Part shown: positions 46,601-59,030 of the stretch, in pieces | Layout of the letters: each line of letters begins with the position of its first letter | Numbering within the stretch: position 1 is the first letter of the stretch | Assembly (NCBI GenBank): GCA_900491605.1 | Contig: UESW01001690.1 | Location: forward strand, 1-64,000 | Source of the DNA: Calamus simplicifolius | Taxonomy: Eukaryota > Streptophyta > Magnoliopsida > Arecales > Arecaceae | Length of the DNA stretch: 64,000 bases | Reading direction: 5' to 3' | Notes under the pieces: model-generated | What the model saw: the letters and a program-made list of their open reading frames with translations, nothing else | Told to the model about the DNA's origin: nothing | Databases searched by the model: none | Program-made: the position numbers and the translations under genes

Positions 46601-47930
46601 CCACAAAATTAGATTAAAGAAGAATATGTTGATGACCAAGGATTTTCTTTTTATTCATTTAGACGGATGGTCTTGTTTTAGAATTATTGATATTATAACA
46701 CTGGAAAAAAATTTATGTATTTGACCTTTAATAAGATTTAAGAGGACCTTATAGGAGGCTTGATCCGGGTGGGTCAGTAAATTCTCATCATCTTTACTGT
46801 TTCTTTTTTTTAATTATTATTTTTTCTCTCCTTCTAATTGCCATTTGGGAATTAATTTGGATTAATTAGTTTGGTCTTCAAAAATAGTGTATTCCTTACA
46901 TTATGGTCTGAATAGCATACAATCTAAATTTGATTAGTCAAAGAGCAAACCACTTGGTGGTTAAGATAACATGAATGTTCTTTATTTTATTCTCTCAAGA
47001 TTTTCAAGATCATTTAAGATTATATACAAATGGTGGTTAAGATCTATTGTCAAACTATCCCATGGGGTGGGTCAAGGGGCTCTAACCTCCATGGGACCAT
47101 ATGTTTGGAGATAATGTTGTTCAGGATAATCCTAGTTATCATTAAACGCTATAGATGTGAAAGAATCTATATGTTAACTATTCTTAATTAAGTACTTGAA
47201 GTACCAAGATGACACGACATGGTCATTTAATTATTCTTCATTCCCTTTGCATTGTTATGCCATTTGAAGTAATCAGAGATAGTTCTACTCTTCAAGTTTA
47301 TGCCAGGCGAGGATGTTTTAGTGTTAACAGTGGCCCTTTGCGTGCTTGATCATGCTTGGCTGTATCAAAATTGTGAACAAAATTAGAACCAAATTTCAAT
47401 ATATATTCGCAAATTCCGCTAAGTTATTAAACACATTCATTGATTGGAGATGGAGAAATAGAAACAAATATGTCATGACATCATCAACTAATGAGCTCTT
47501 GTAGTTCAATTTCCTAACACATGCTATTGGCTAATAGGCTATTAATAATTTTAGACGATCAGATCAAAGTCCACCATAAGGGAACCATAGTCCAGCTTCA
47601 TGAAGAAACAAAGCGTTTAAATTTTCCTCCAACCATGCTTACAAGTCCAAGCACAACTGCTCTACTCTCCATCTGATAATTATTGTTGGAAAGGCTCATT
47701 CCTTTCTCTATATAGATGGATATATATTTTCCACACAAGTAATTGCGTCCCAAGGGACCAAGCTAAGAAACTTTGATGCAGTTAACCTGACCCGCTTGCA
47801 AACCAAGCAAAGGCCGCCAACGGGTGAGCTGGCGCTTTCCGGGCACCTTCTTCCCGCGTGTGACCAAGCCAACCTTCTTCCTGACACGTGTGCATGAGCC
47901 TTGGACTCCAAAGCATGCCCCCCCCCCCCC
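43652..47930. other. Intergenic DNA upstream of the MYB gene
   Basis: There is no confident gene. One plus-strand stretch (44512-44880) has an open frame with a membrane-like segment (MFTWICLFLAIFTLILYSSS) followed by a GTAAGA donor-like site; it could be an exon of a small unknown gene. A 45-bp tandem duplication (core GGCAGTTGRCCTAACTT) lies at about 44205-44285. The 300 bp before the MYB TATA box contain an ACACGTGT (G-box-like) word at 47883. Confidence 0.4.
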
Positions 47931-47939
47931 CTCCTCGAG

Positions 47940-47948
47940 TTTATAATA
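47940..47948 (+). promoter_or_regulatory. TATA-like box of the MYB gene
   Basis: TTATAATAAA lies about 110 bases upstream of the ATG and is followed by a CT-rich leader (CTCTCTCTCTCATCTCTC), usual for plant 5' UTRs. Confidence 0.5.
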
Positions 47949-48054
47949 AAGGCCGGCGGTGGTGTTGGGTGTGGATAGCCCCCTCTGCCATTCGCTCTCT
48001 CTCTCTCATCTCTCATACTTTGGTGGTGTTTGCGAGTAGGGGAGGGGTGGAAGA

Positions 48055-48809
48055 ATGGGGAGGCAGCCATGCTGTGATAAGGTGGGGCTTAAGAAGGGGC
48101 CATGGACAGCAGAGGAGGACAAGAAGCTCATCAACTTTATCCTCACCAATGGTCAATGCTGCTGGAGAGCTGTGCCAAAGCTGGCAGGTCCCTTGATTAG
48201 ATATTGCTTGCTTGGGCTCCTCTTCTTTGTTTGGTTTAAATATAAGCAAACAAAGTTTTATTGCAGTAGTTGACACCAGCTGTATCATTTTCCAGAAATT
48301 CCTGCTATTGCCTTCTAAGCTTTCTTTTGGCTTCCTCTTGGTTGCATCTCTTAGGTGTTTGTATGCTTAAATCTGTTTATTTGGAATTTGATTTAAATGG
48401 GTTTTGGATTTTGGAGCTTAAGTTTGATTTATGTTTTGTCTTTTGGTGCTATTAATCATGGCTCTGTTCCGTTTGGTAATCATGGTAAGCGTCTCTTTCA
48501 ATGACATCTAATGGTATTACCTTCAGAAGGGAAAAAAGATATCTAATAGCAAACCATGTGGTATGTGGTGAAAAGAATGAAAAGTTCACTGTTACCTCTA
48601 ATGTTATTGATTGATTTTTTTCGTCTCTTAAAGGTTTGAAGTTGTTATTGATGGAAACCGTTTTATCGTTGTTACAGGTTTGCTTAGATGCGGAAAGAGT
48701 TGCAGGCTGAGATGGACAAATTATCTCAGGCCTGATTTGAAGAGAGGATTGCTATCAGAGTCTGAGGAGAAGCTGGTCATTGAACTCCACTCTCAACTTG
48801 GGAACAGGT

Positions 48810-48840
<31 letters not shown>

Positions 48841-49531
48841 TTGCTTTGATTTGGTTTGCTAAGTCTTTAAGCACGGTTTTCCTTTCCTTTTTTTTGGTTA
48901 AATCTCTGGCAGATGGTCCAAAATAGCTGCCCATCTCCCTGGTAGGACGGATAATGAGATAAAGAACCATTGGAACACCCACATAAAGAAGAAGCTAAGG
49001 AAAATGGGAATTGACCCCCTCACTCACAAGCCCATCTCATCAACTGTTGACCAGGAGCAGCAGCAGCAGCAAGGATGTGCTACGCTTGATGGAAACGATA
49101 AAAATGAGCAGCTCTGCTCGCAGTGTCCTCCAAAGGTGGCAGAAGAGGGAGCAGGGGAGAAGAGCAACACATGCTCGTTTGTTCCTATAGAGACTGATGC
49201 ATTTCTCAGCAAATCCCCTGGATTTTCCACTGATGAAGTTCCCTTGATTGAGCCCCATGAGATTATAGTCCCTTGTGCTTCCTCAACCCCGTCCATCTCC
49301 TCTACTTCTATCTCATCATCATGCTCTTCTTCCAGCTCTGAAGCTAAAGCCGAGGAGATCCAACTTCCATGCATGGAGTGGCCAGAGTCATTGTACCTCT
49401 GGGGGCTGGATGACTTCATGGGATTGGACTTTCTGAATGATGGTGGGGAAGGAAAATTAAGCCTTGATCCTTTTAGCCAATATCAAAGAACTTCTCTAGA
49501 TCAGGAGTCATGGAAGTTTGAGCTTTTCTGA
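48055..49531 (+). CDS. R2R3-MYB transcription factor (MYB20/42/43/85-like), 293 aa
   Basis: Three exons join in phase: 48055-48187, 48678-48807 and 48913-49531. Repeat R2 begins GRQPCCDKVGLKKGPWTAEE and includes WRAVPKLAG, RCGKSCRLRW and NYLRPDLKRG. R3 includes LHSQLGNRWSKIAAHLPGRT and DNEIKNHWNTHIKKKLRKMG, followed by IDPLTHKP. All helix tryptophans are present except that R3 starts with the usual non-Trp residue. The two introns fall at the positions standard in plant R2R3 genes. The C-terminus is Ser-rich and ends with YLWGLDDFMGLDFL, an acidic, probably activating, segment. The MYB domain fits the group containing Arabidopsis MYB20, MYB42, MYB43 and MYB85, which regulate secondary-wall and phenylpropanoid genes in the nucleus. 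Exact orthology not determined. No defects seen. Confidence 0.95.
48808..48836. repeat. (CT)n at the splice donor of MYB intron 2
   Basis: The intron begins GTT followed by about 12 CT units directly after the donor, a length-variable tract touching the splice site. Confidence 0.88.
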
Positions 49532-49573
49532 TGTCGTTCTCCATGTTTTTTGCAATTTGTGGTTACAAAAAAC

Positions 49574-49579
49574 AATAAA
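49574..49579 (+). terminator. Poly(A) signal of the MYB gene
   Basis: AATAAA lies 43 bases after the stop codon, followed by a T/C-rich region at 49610-49640. Confidence 0.65.
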
Positions 49580-49640
49580 AGAGAGGCTCTGTGAACACTC
49601 AACAATGGTTCTTCATCTCTTTCTTTCTTCTTCTTTTAAG

Positions 49641-52600
49641 GTTAGTTTTTGATCCATCTGACAAGAAAAGGAATAAATGAAAACCAGATCTTAATGGATG
49701 TAATCTTCTTTAGTTTATTGCCTAGTGTATAAACAACTCTTATCAACTTTGTTACATGCTATGCTGGAAGTAAAATGTGTTCCAATGAATAAGTCTGATG
49801 CAAATGGCTATCCTTTGTTCATGGGCTTTATTATTGTCGCTTACGTCCGGTGGATTGATAATAATAAGCGTGGACTTGACTGCGTCCAAACGGTTACCAG
49901 AGTTCATGGGTTTACTTTTACCCCTGCAAGAAGACTCTGGTTAATCATCTGAACATTAAGATGGTATCATGGCAGTAATTGTTATGTTCATCGCTTAAAT
50001 GAATGGCCTGAAGCCAATATTTCCTGGTCTTCATTTTTCTTTCTGCAAATTTTCCTTCCATAAGTCACTAACACTTGGTCAAAAATTCTAGTCCTTGATG
50101 TTTCTTTCTTGCCACAAGCATGCAGCATGAGATTAGCAGAAGTATGTGGTTGAAGGGTCAGAATTCAAGTCTATCGATTCACAAACCCTTATTCAAATAG
50201 GAAATTCACAGCCTTGACATCTATCTATAACATAATTGTAGCATTCTGTGAAAATTTTGCATTGTATTTATCAGTGAGGACATAGCCATTCCCACCCTCA
50301 ATGACAGAGTTCTTCGAACTGTCACAGTTGACTGGGGGAGCTCCAACCGCCTTGCCTTCCAACATACCCAAATTTCGGAGTATATCCCACGCATGACATA
50401 GTTGAAGCTTAGTGGAGACCAGCAGAATTTTGAGACTATATCCTTGGGTTTTTATGATCAATTTGCACTGACTTTAGCCAAATACAACACGCGGTTGGCG
50501 TGGTGCTGCAGTGAACTTAATATACCGTTGTTTTTTTCCCCAGTATTCAACTATTGACCTGTATCAAATGCATCAGCTGAGGTTTATCCTTTGACCCTTG
50601 AGGTAAGCAATTTTGGTTACTCCAGCGAGTTGGGCAGGAACTACTGCAGCACTACACCAAATTATATATCCACAACCAAGTTTTCAGAAATGATACAAAT
50701 TTTGAGTGGACGGGAATGTGGTGCAAATCTGACGGTTCTTGGGTTTCACAAGATAAACAAACGTTAATAGAGATATTTCATCTCCTGTTAAGTCCTATCT
50801 TAATGCTTCTTGATAATGACTACTACCTAAACACAATGGGGGAATTGAAAGGCTAGCTATCATCTTACGTTAGCTGGTTAGCCATATAAACGTTCAGCTT
50901 GTTGGTGGTTGGATTTGATCCCTCAAAGAAGTTGTTTAAAGCTGTGTTACCAAAAAAATATTAATATTATTTGAGGGTGGCATCCTTGTGTTTGTTGCTT
51001 TCAGGCCTCAGCAACACGCAAAGTGTGCTTCTTTTCCAGTTTAGGACCTTAATTAAGCCGTATGTCGTTGGAGTTTCGCTCAATGTTTTCCAGCTTTTCC
51101 AATATATAATTACTGTCTGATAAACAAGTCCTTTCACCAGCTTCATGAACAGAATTAAGTTCAGCTATTATAATCATTTAGCGCACAGACTGGAATAAAA
51201 TATCCAAAAATTAAGTGAATCAGGTTATGTTAACAGAAATTATTTTAAAAACCTTTTGCGAAAACAAACATCTTTATTTAGATGCTAATGAATGCTGATC
51301 AGAACCCCTTGCAGATTATAAGGAAGCATGGATTCAATGGATATAATTTCATTTTGCCACGAATCGGCTAGCCTAGAAAGAAGCTTTTTGCTTAATCTGA
51401 TAACTCTAAATAAACATGCTTAATAAACTTGGAATCACGGAACCATGGCTGTTGGCTATGCTGCAAAGAATGTTGTGATGAGCATTGGACAAACACTACC
51501 ATTCTTTCACAGTTGATATCTTAGTGTAGAGTGATGAGCTGTAATTTTTTCTAGAGGCTATATAACTTTGTTGTGTTCCCCACCTCCATGCTTGATTTAT
51601 TTTTAAACAAAAGCTTGAAATAGCATAAGAGGATTTTCTTTTAAAATTTTTCCCTTAGAACCAATTAAGAGATAGATCTATTTTTATATGTTAATTTTCG
51701 AAGTATCAACATGAATTTGGTTTTTTTTGTAAAAAAAAAAGGAAATAGGTCTCTCATTATGTTAGTGATCATATTTGATCTAATAATAAGAAGTAGGGCT
51801 GGCTAAGAACCTGGTTTGATACGGCAGAACTTAAAACTAAACATTGAATAGTTCACATAGTGTAGGCAAAAAGAGATTTTATAAATTTAATCTTAATTTA
51901 GTCAACTGAGGTTAAACCTAATTTTGATATTTACTTTGAATTTGATTTCTAGACCAAATCATCCGAATTTGTAGACTAGAGTAGACTTAACTTTAACCTA
52001 GCTTTAAAGCACTATAATAGGGATCTGGATGGTTTGAATTCATAGATGCAACCTAATTTAATTTTAAATAACTTTTTAATTGCAAACTCAATTTTTAGAT
52101 GAGAGTTATATTTTTGAACCCTATTAGACTGGGGTTTTAAAACTACTGACTGAACAAGCTAGATAAAATCAAGGATTCAGCTACTTTACTATTGTAATAT
52201 TTTTTTGGAATAACAAGCCTCAATCCTCTTCATTGAAGCTGGTCATTCGCTCATTTTATACCTTTATATCTATTTTTCATAATTTATGGCATCAATTTAC
52301 ATACAGTCAAAAACATTGTACCAAAAGCCTAAAATCAATCATCTTTAATAACAAACAACTTCTTATCCGCATGCAAGATAATCAGATGGCTTCAAGATCT
52401 AGTTTGATTGTAGGTTTGCTTTCTAGAGGATAAAAATAGTAATTCAATCTATTCTTTTGGGTTCTAATAACTCTCAATTCCATTTTGATGGATAATATAT
52501 TTATTCCTTAAGATATATTTGATATGTGGTTATTTTAAGTTATTTGTTTAGGATGTAGAGTAAAGTAGATAACTAAAATATTTTAAATTATCCACAATGT

Positions 52601-53700
52601 AATTCATCTATCTAGTGCATTTGAGCCTCAACTTAGCTAAGTTTGATGTGCCATTTACCAACTTATATATTGAGAAATTGCACGTCTTTTTCTCATAAAC
52701 ATTTCAATATGAAGATATAAGAAAAGATATAAAATAAGTCTCTTCTTCATTAATGAAAAAAAAGGATGAACCCCACTTAAATTTGTTGGAGGAAAATAAA
52801 AGATAACAAATTACACCAAGAAAGGAGATTAAAGTAAGAAACCGAAGAAGAAAAGTTCTAAAACATCATATTGCTAGAGTTGCAAAGATTACATCAACCG
52901 CCTAAAGTGCCACAGTTTTTCCTATCATGATTATGAGCAAACAATTTTTTAGTCAAGAAGATCATTTATTTTTAGCATAGTGCTCATGAAACAGCTACAA
53001 CCGATCGATCATTTGTAAAACACAAAATTTTATGTATCATCTTTGTTCACTAAGCAGGTCAAAGTATAGTTAAGCAATAAGCCATTAATCAATTTAATAT
53101 GGATATAATATACTGAGCACTTAAAGTGGATCATCAAATTCTCTCATAATCCAAATAGGATTGCAAGATGCTAATCATTTTCATAACTCTTAAAAAGTAA
53201 CAATTAGAAAAGAAATTGCTTAGCTACTTCTTTCAATAGAAAGGAATCGCTTGTAAAGTTGCTTTAGTAGTAGTTGGATTAGCTCATCCAAAAAATAAAT
53301 TTTAATTAAAAGGTAGGATATAAATTAATGATTTGAGACCTAACTCATGGGTAAAATAGGACAATAATTAAAACTCTAAAGTCCGACTCTAAGAAGTACA
53401 AGTTAGTTTGCTTGAAAGCTAAAATTAAAAATTTTAAAAGGATTTCAAGACAAAGTATTGTATGCACATAAGATCGAAGGCAATAGATTCGGCAAAAGGT
53501 GAACCTACCGTAACTTGCAAGTCCAAACCATTGAATCCCTTCTTATAGAAAGGCTTTAAAAGAATTATAGTATTAAAAATTTGTTGGTAAAATTACAATC
53601 AGTTATCAGCTATTCCTTCCCAAGTATTGAACTCATATATTATACATGTAGATATCTGGCATACGATAAGTTATATTTAGCTAGTCACTCCTTTTTTTTC
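49641..53700. other. Intergenic, no supported gene
   Basis: It is AT-rich throughout with short unrelated open frames only. The minus-strand frame at 50225-50461 is free of stops but shows no family motif. No RNA gene was recognised. Confidence 0.45.
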
Positions 53701-53703
53701 TTT

Positions 53704-53738
<35 letters not shown>

Positions 53739-54175
53739 ATCACGCTGACAGAAACTTTTTGACTTCAAACTCCATTTTACTTCTATATGGCGCACCGCAT
53801 GGGTCAGCAACGCTATGCTGCTGTGCTCGGCGCCCGCAAGCCGCCAAGTGGAGTGGCGCGGCCTTGCGACGCAATCGGTGAGGCGGTGGTCCGGAGTCTG
53901 TTTGACTTGACTTCTCGCCGAGAACCAACGGCGGCGTGCACGGAGACAAAATCACGGCAGCCTGGATTCCACGGCCGTGTCATCCTCCTGGCCTGTTCGC
54001 CTCGCCATCAAACCTTTTACTTTCGCGGACGCGTCAACGGCCCACTAGATGGCTTTGGAGGCGCGGTTGGACACTTGGACCCTCATAAAAATTCCCACAT
54101 GTCGCCGTCCTTTTGATTTTTGTAGTGACATGACAAGAGGCTGCCACGAGTCCCGCTCGAGGCTTGGCATGTTTT
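53701..54175. other. T-run followed by a GC-rich island with unassigned ORFs
   Basis: A T-rich tract at 53694-53736 is followed by about 380 bp of much higher GC content than its surroundings. The plus frame 53787-54116 (109 codons, MAHRMGQQRYAAVLGARKPP ...) and a minus frame 53740-53955 are open. Neither shows a known domain. It may be a captured gene or promoter fragment. Confidence 0.35.
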
Positions 54176-54191
54176 AAAAACGACGCCTGGG

Positions 54192-54703
54192 TTCCCCTGC
54201 TGCTTCGGCAGAACCGTGTACGGTTTTCATCTCTTGGGAGCCCCCCCCTCCAGGGTATGTCAAAATCAACTTTGATGGGAGTGTCCGTGGCAGACTAGCT
54301 GGTTCGGCTTTCATCATTCGTGGGCCTCAAGATTTGTTGGCGGCTGGTGGAACTCCTCTGTCCCTATGTCTGAGCTTTATGCATTTCTTAGCTTCCCAGA
54401 CTCTTCGAGCTCAGAGGCTTGTGATTGAGGGAGACTCTATGACTGTTATACAGTGGATGCGATGTTCCTGATGTCTCCACTATCCGATCCTCAGGGACAT
54501 TTGGACTATGCTTCAGCAGGTGGATACGGCCCAGATCCGTCATGTTTTTCGCGAAGCCAACACGGCTGCTGACTGGGCCGGCGGTCGTGGCTCAGCATTC
54601 AGGTTATAGGCTTTGGAGGGTGGGTGATCACTGATGCAAATTTTTCTGATGTATCTGGGTTGATCCGCACTAGACTAGTGTGATTGCCCGTTTCTTCCAA
54701 AAA
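54192..54703 (+). mobile_element. 5'-truncated LINE copy (RNase H end), with 18-bp target duplication
   Basis: The copy matches 28685-29255 of the full-length LINE: CCCTGCTGCTTCGGCAG, then WEPPPPGYVKINFDGS coding, REANTAADW-like residues and the same 3' end before an A-run. AAAAACGACGCCTGGGTT occurs at 54176-54193 and 54704-54721. Coding frame broken. Confidence 0.9.
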
Positions 54704-54839
54704 AAAAACGACGCCTGGGTTGATCCAAAAGACGGAGATATCACCGTTCCGATGCATGAATGACTATACAGCATGAGTCAGATTGATATATAACTGAAAA
54801 AGGATAATAGTAAGAGTCATCCTGCTTTCATCTTCAAAA

Positions 54840-55250
54840 ATCAGAATGAAAGGTCATCCTAGCAGTAATCCGATCAGCAACATTATTGACTTTACGGTAG
54901 ATATGTCAAATCTGAACATTAAGAGCTCCCAGAAAAATAGAGCGGATATCGCACATCAAGAGAATAGTAGGCAAGTGGGTGCTATACTCCTGTCGGATCC
55001 AGCAAATAACAGTAATGAAATCTCCCTCTATGATAAGACTGTAGGCATCCAGGTTCCGAATAGCATAGGAGATACCAGCCCAAGCCGCGTATAGCTTGGT
55101 AAGAGGCACCGAGGAGTCAAATAAGCCAAACTTTTTGCCGCCAGCATCATACCATCCGCCCCACGAATGACAAAAGCCGATCCAGCACATCTACCACGGA
55201 AACTTCATCAAAGTTGATTTTGATAAATCCTAGAGATGGGAGCTCCCAAG
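54840..55250 (-). pseudogene. Second LINE RNase H fragment, opposite strand
   Basis: The minus strand encodes FDSSVPLTKLYAAWAGISYA, LIIEGDFITVICWIRQE and an upstream FVIRGADGM-like segment in another frame. It resembles the RNase H of the full-length LINE (SSVPMTELRAAWAGISYA) but is more diverged, so it derives from a related subfamily. No A-tail or duplication could be delimited. Confidence 0.75.
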
Positions 55251-55497
55251 AAATAATGTCAGTGATTTAATTTCCCTAGATCACTCTGCTTGGTCGTCCT
55301 CTCAGATGTCCATTTTTTTGGGGATGAGCTTTGCCGGTATATTCTCTCTATTCTACTCTTTCATGGAATATTCGTCCAATCCAAATGTTAAGCTGAGATG
55401 TTGTTTGACTTAGTTTTCAAAATATTATAATAATTTGTAATTTAATAATATAAAAAATAAAATATAAATATCAATTCAAATGAAAATTTAAAAATTT

Positions 55498-55556
55498 AAA
55501 AATCGGATTGGATCAGTTCGAAACCTAATCGATTTAATGATTTTTTAATTTTCACT

Positions 55557-55629
<73 letters not shown>

Positions 55630-55713
55630 CAATTTTAATAATAAAATTAAATTAAACTGATGATCAATTTTTGATTGGACCGATTCAATAAACCGATCCA
55701 ATCTGATTTTCAA
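55498..55713. repeat. Foldback element with (AT)n loop
   Basis: The arms AAAATCGGATTGGATCAGTT and, inverted, GAAAATCAGATTGGATCGGT flank about 70 bases of pure AT repeat (55559-55627). The arms and loop could form a long hairpin; it is probably a degenerate MITE. Confidence 0.55.
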
Positions 55714-56424
55714 AATACTGCCATAAACAAAGAGGACTGCAGTCCAATATTTCATGGCAATCCAATGCCGACTCATCTGGACCCATTCTTATTAGAGCAG
55801 ACTCTTCACGTTTTGATCCTATTTAGATTGAATTATTAATTTAGATAAAACTAAAAAAAAAGTTATAGACAAATGAAATCAATCTCAACCTATATTTTTT
55901 AATGTTTTTAAAATTTTAAATTATTTTAAGTAGGTGGGAATTTAAATTATTGCTTCCTTGAGGCATAGGTTGAGACAGGACGAGGTATGGAAAGTTGATA
56001 GAGATGGAATGGAGCAAAATCGGTCCTTCCTCCGTTGCTATTCGTCGTAGGCATATGTCTAAACGAGCGAGGTCCTACGTACTTTTATTCTGCGTGACAA
56101 AGAAACTTAATTTATTTAAAGAAGCATAAACTAACCATGGAATTGCGTGGCTGTGAATTTGGGGTTGGTGAAGTGAAAACTCTTGATTTTAGAAAATAAA
56201 CATAATTTTTTTTTTGTGAATACTTTTCGTGCAAGTGGGTGTGATGGAGAATTAATTGGCCAGACCGACAAGAATCTACCTCAGTGGTACAAGTAAAGAG
56301 CTCCAGTCGGTTCGACATTTGATGGATTCGAAAGAAATTTTGTACCCTTATATTAAGTAATTCCTTGCTTCATGATATTTAATTTATTTTCAAAAAATTT
56401 ATACAGTTTAAATTTGGTATACCT

Positions 56425-56595
56425 ATAGAAAAACTAATGTTATAGCAGATTGGATGGCGGCCTTCAGTGGTTTATCATTTGAACTTTTGGATTTGAAATT
56501 AGAATAATTCCTGACCCATTATACTCATGTAAATATTGTATTCTGATGTATCAGAGTTGACTCGTACTAGATTAGTATGATTGTCCACTTGTATC
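56425..56595 (+). mobile_element. 5'-truncated LINE tail 1
   Basis: It begins near ANVIADWMAAFSG coding, equivalent to ANSAADWIAASVA in the full LINE. It ends TGTATCAGAGTTGACTCG, CTAGATTAGTATGATTG, then CAAAAAAA. Confidence 0.8.
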
Positions 56596-56624
56596 AAAAA
56601 AAAAAAATTCCGATGAAGGATCCT

Positions 56625-56823
56625 CATTTGGATGGCAAAGCTAATGTTATAGCGAATTGGATGACGGCCTCAGTGGTCTATCACTTGGGCTTTTAGATTT
56701 AAAATCAGGATGATCTTTGCCCTACTGTACTCATGTAAATACTGTATTCTGATGTATCAGAGTTTGCTCGTGCTAGATTAGTATGATCGTTCACTTGTAT
56801 CAAAAAAAAAAAAAAAAAAAAAA
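56625..56823 (+). mobile_element. 5'-truncated LINE tail 2, adjacent to tail 1
   Basis: Almost the same 3' tail is repeated about 200 bp further on, ending in 22 A residues (56802-56823). The words GGATCCTCATTTGG before (56619) and after (56834) the copy look like an imperfect target duplication. Confidence 0.8.
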
Positions 56824-57688
56824 AGCTCCAGTGGGGGATCCTCATTTGGGTTGGCATCCCTATGATCCGTGATAAGACTAGGGATGGCCCAATCTTCCAA
56901 TGATGACCTCGTCCATATTGCCAGTGATTGAATCGGGGGACCTTGTCTGATTTGCAAGCCATAATGTAATGGCGATGGGTTTCCATGCACCATGTGGTTT
57001 TTGTTGTCAAATTTTTATATATATATCATTAGAGCTATCATATATGAATACAAAAATAGTGAATTGTACTGGAGTAGGATGGCTCCGTTCTTATTAAGGA
57101 GGTCATCTACACGTCATTGCCAGGTCATTCATTCATCCATTCACTTGGGTTGCTTCTTCGATGAAGAATCTTGATGCATTTATGCATTTGAACTTTCAGT
57201 CACCTTCTGTAATTTTTTTCTTTATCTAATGAGACTAAAGCCTGTTTGATTAACAGTTGGCAATCAATTGATAACTCATGGTTGTTAATTGTTAAAGTAT
57301 TTGTTACACTGTTGTTAGTTGTTACTGTTAAATGTTAAATAATTTTAAGGACACATTGGATTAGAATTCGTTCATTGCAAGGAATTATATGATTGTATCC
57401 TCACTTGTTTTTTTTTCGTCATTGAGGTAGTTGATCTTTAACAGCTATCCATTGAGAGATGATAGCTGGTAGCTAACCCCACATCAGCTGGCTTTACATC
57501 TTACCAAATGCTACTAGATTAGTCTAATATGTAAACATTGGACTCTAAGCCTCCTATGATGATAGCAAGTAATACCTTCAAGAAGGAGAGAGATCATCCA
57601 TGCATTATAGTCGCAAGGATTATAAACAATGTCCCGATGAATTTATTATTCAATTAGGATGGGCAAGAGGCATGTGGATTAATCTTTA

Positions 57689-57999
57689 GGGTGTGTTTGA
57701 TACCCCAAAAGCTATCCTGAATAAATGTATAGAATAGCATTTATCCAGGAGATAGCTGAGGGAATAAGCACCCTTTTAAAATTACAAGTCTGCCATCAAG
57801 GGATAACTTTAGTTATTCTTGGGTTCCCTAGGGAATAAGTTCAGGGGATAACCCATGTTTACCCATGTTTAAACATGGGTTATCCCCTCTGGTTAAACTT
57901 TTTCAGACCTATCCCTCTAGCTATAGCATTTGAGGATAAGAGGGATATCCAGGGATATCCAGGGGATATTCTGCCTTATCCCCCATATCAAACACTGCC
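57689..57999. mobile_element. Tourist-like MITE, copy B (311 bp)
   Basis: The ends GGGTGTGTTTGATA and TATCAAACACTGCC are imperfect inverted repeats flanked by TTA on both sides (57686-57688, 58000-58002). The interior contains a palindrome (CCCATGTTTAAACATGGG) and GGATAACCC words. Confidence 0.8.
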
Positions 58000-58240
58000 T
58001 TAAAGCTTACTACTCCCATTCATTAGAAAGTAATGAGTGCTAGGCATATGTCATGATGTGAGAAACCTCAAATATGTTTCCAATCGATATTTGATAATTC
58101 ATTTTTATATTTATATATTCTCACATTTAATTGTTATGCTTCACCTAAAAAAAGATTTAAATAAAAAAATATTATTTTGATTTTTTTTAATTCTATATAA
58201 TATTCAAGATCAATCGAATGCGTGGTTGATAGGAAACTAA

Positions 58241-58686
58241 GGTAGTATTTGATAGAAAAATATTATCTATGGATAAGTGTACGGGATAGAGTTTATCCCC
58301 GGGCTATCCCTAGGGATATTCCTTGACTATCCCATTGATCATATCAAATGCAAAAAGGTAAATACATAGGATAACTTTTTTTTACTTTTATTTGGAGGGA
58401 TAACCAGCTATTCCTGCATTTTCTAGGGAATAAATTACGGGGATAACCCATGGTTAACTATGGTGGCATGGTTAACCATAGATTATCCCTTTGGTTAACT
58501 TTATTCCTAGCTATCCCTTATAGTTATGGCTTTTAATTTGAGGGATAACCAACTATTCCTGCATTCTCTAGGGAATAAATTGAGGGGATATCCCATGGTT
58601 AACATGGGTTATTTATTCTCCCTTATAGTTATGACTTTTGGGAATAAGAGAGGATATTTGAATATCCCCTATTATCAAACACTACC
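58241..58686. mobile_element. Tourist-like MITE, copy C, internally duplicated
   Basis: The ends GGTAGTATTTGATAG and TTATCAAACACTACC match copies A and B. The flanks TAA and TAT no longer match exactly. The segment AGGGATAACCAGCTATTCCT/AGGGATAACCAACTATTCCT occurs twice, so part of the element has been duplicated. Confidence 0.65.
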
Positions 58687-59030
58687 TATAGTTATGGCCA
58701 GAGGATATTCCCTCTTATTTTTTATTTCACTGGCATAAACTTTTATAGATTCTTTTACTTGTTTCTCTTTGTCGGTGAGAGCTGAACTAATTTGAATATA
58801 TGACTGTTTAATTGAGGAAAAAGTATATGCTTACATAGATGAAGGCTCGTTTAATAGATACGTGGCGTGCCTCAAACACAAAGGTTTAAAGGCCCCAAAT
58901 GAAAGGCCAAGGTGATTGATGTTACAATGGCAGATAAAATACATGGAAAACTTAAGAAAAGAATAGATTTCACGTCCAATCTTGTCTCTATCGTTTAGAA
59001 TAGGTGATGGATCGCGTTTGAACATGATTA

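Noticed and set aside
50225..50461. 78-codon minus frame downstream of the MYB gene
   Set aside because: No recognised motif and no transcription signals; likely chance.
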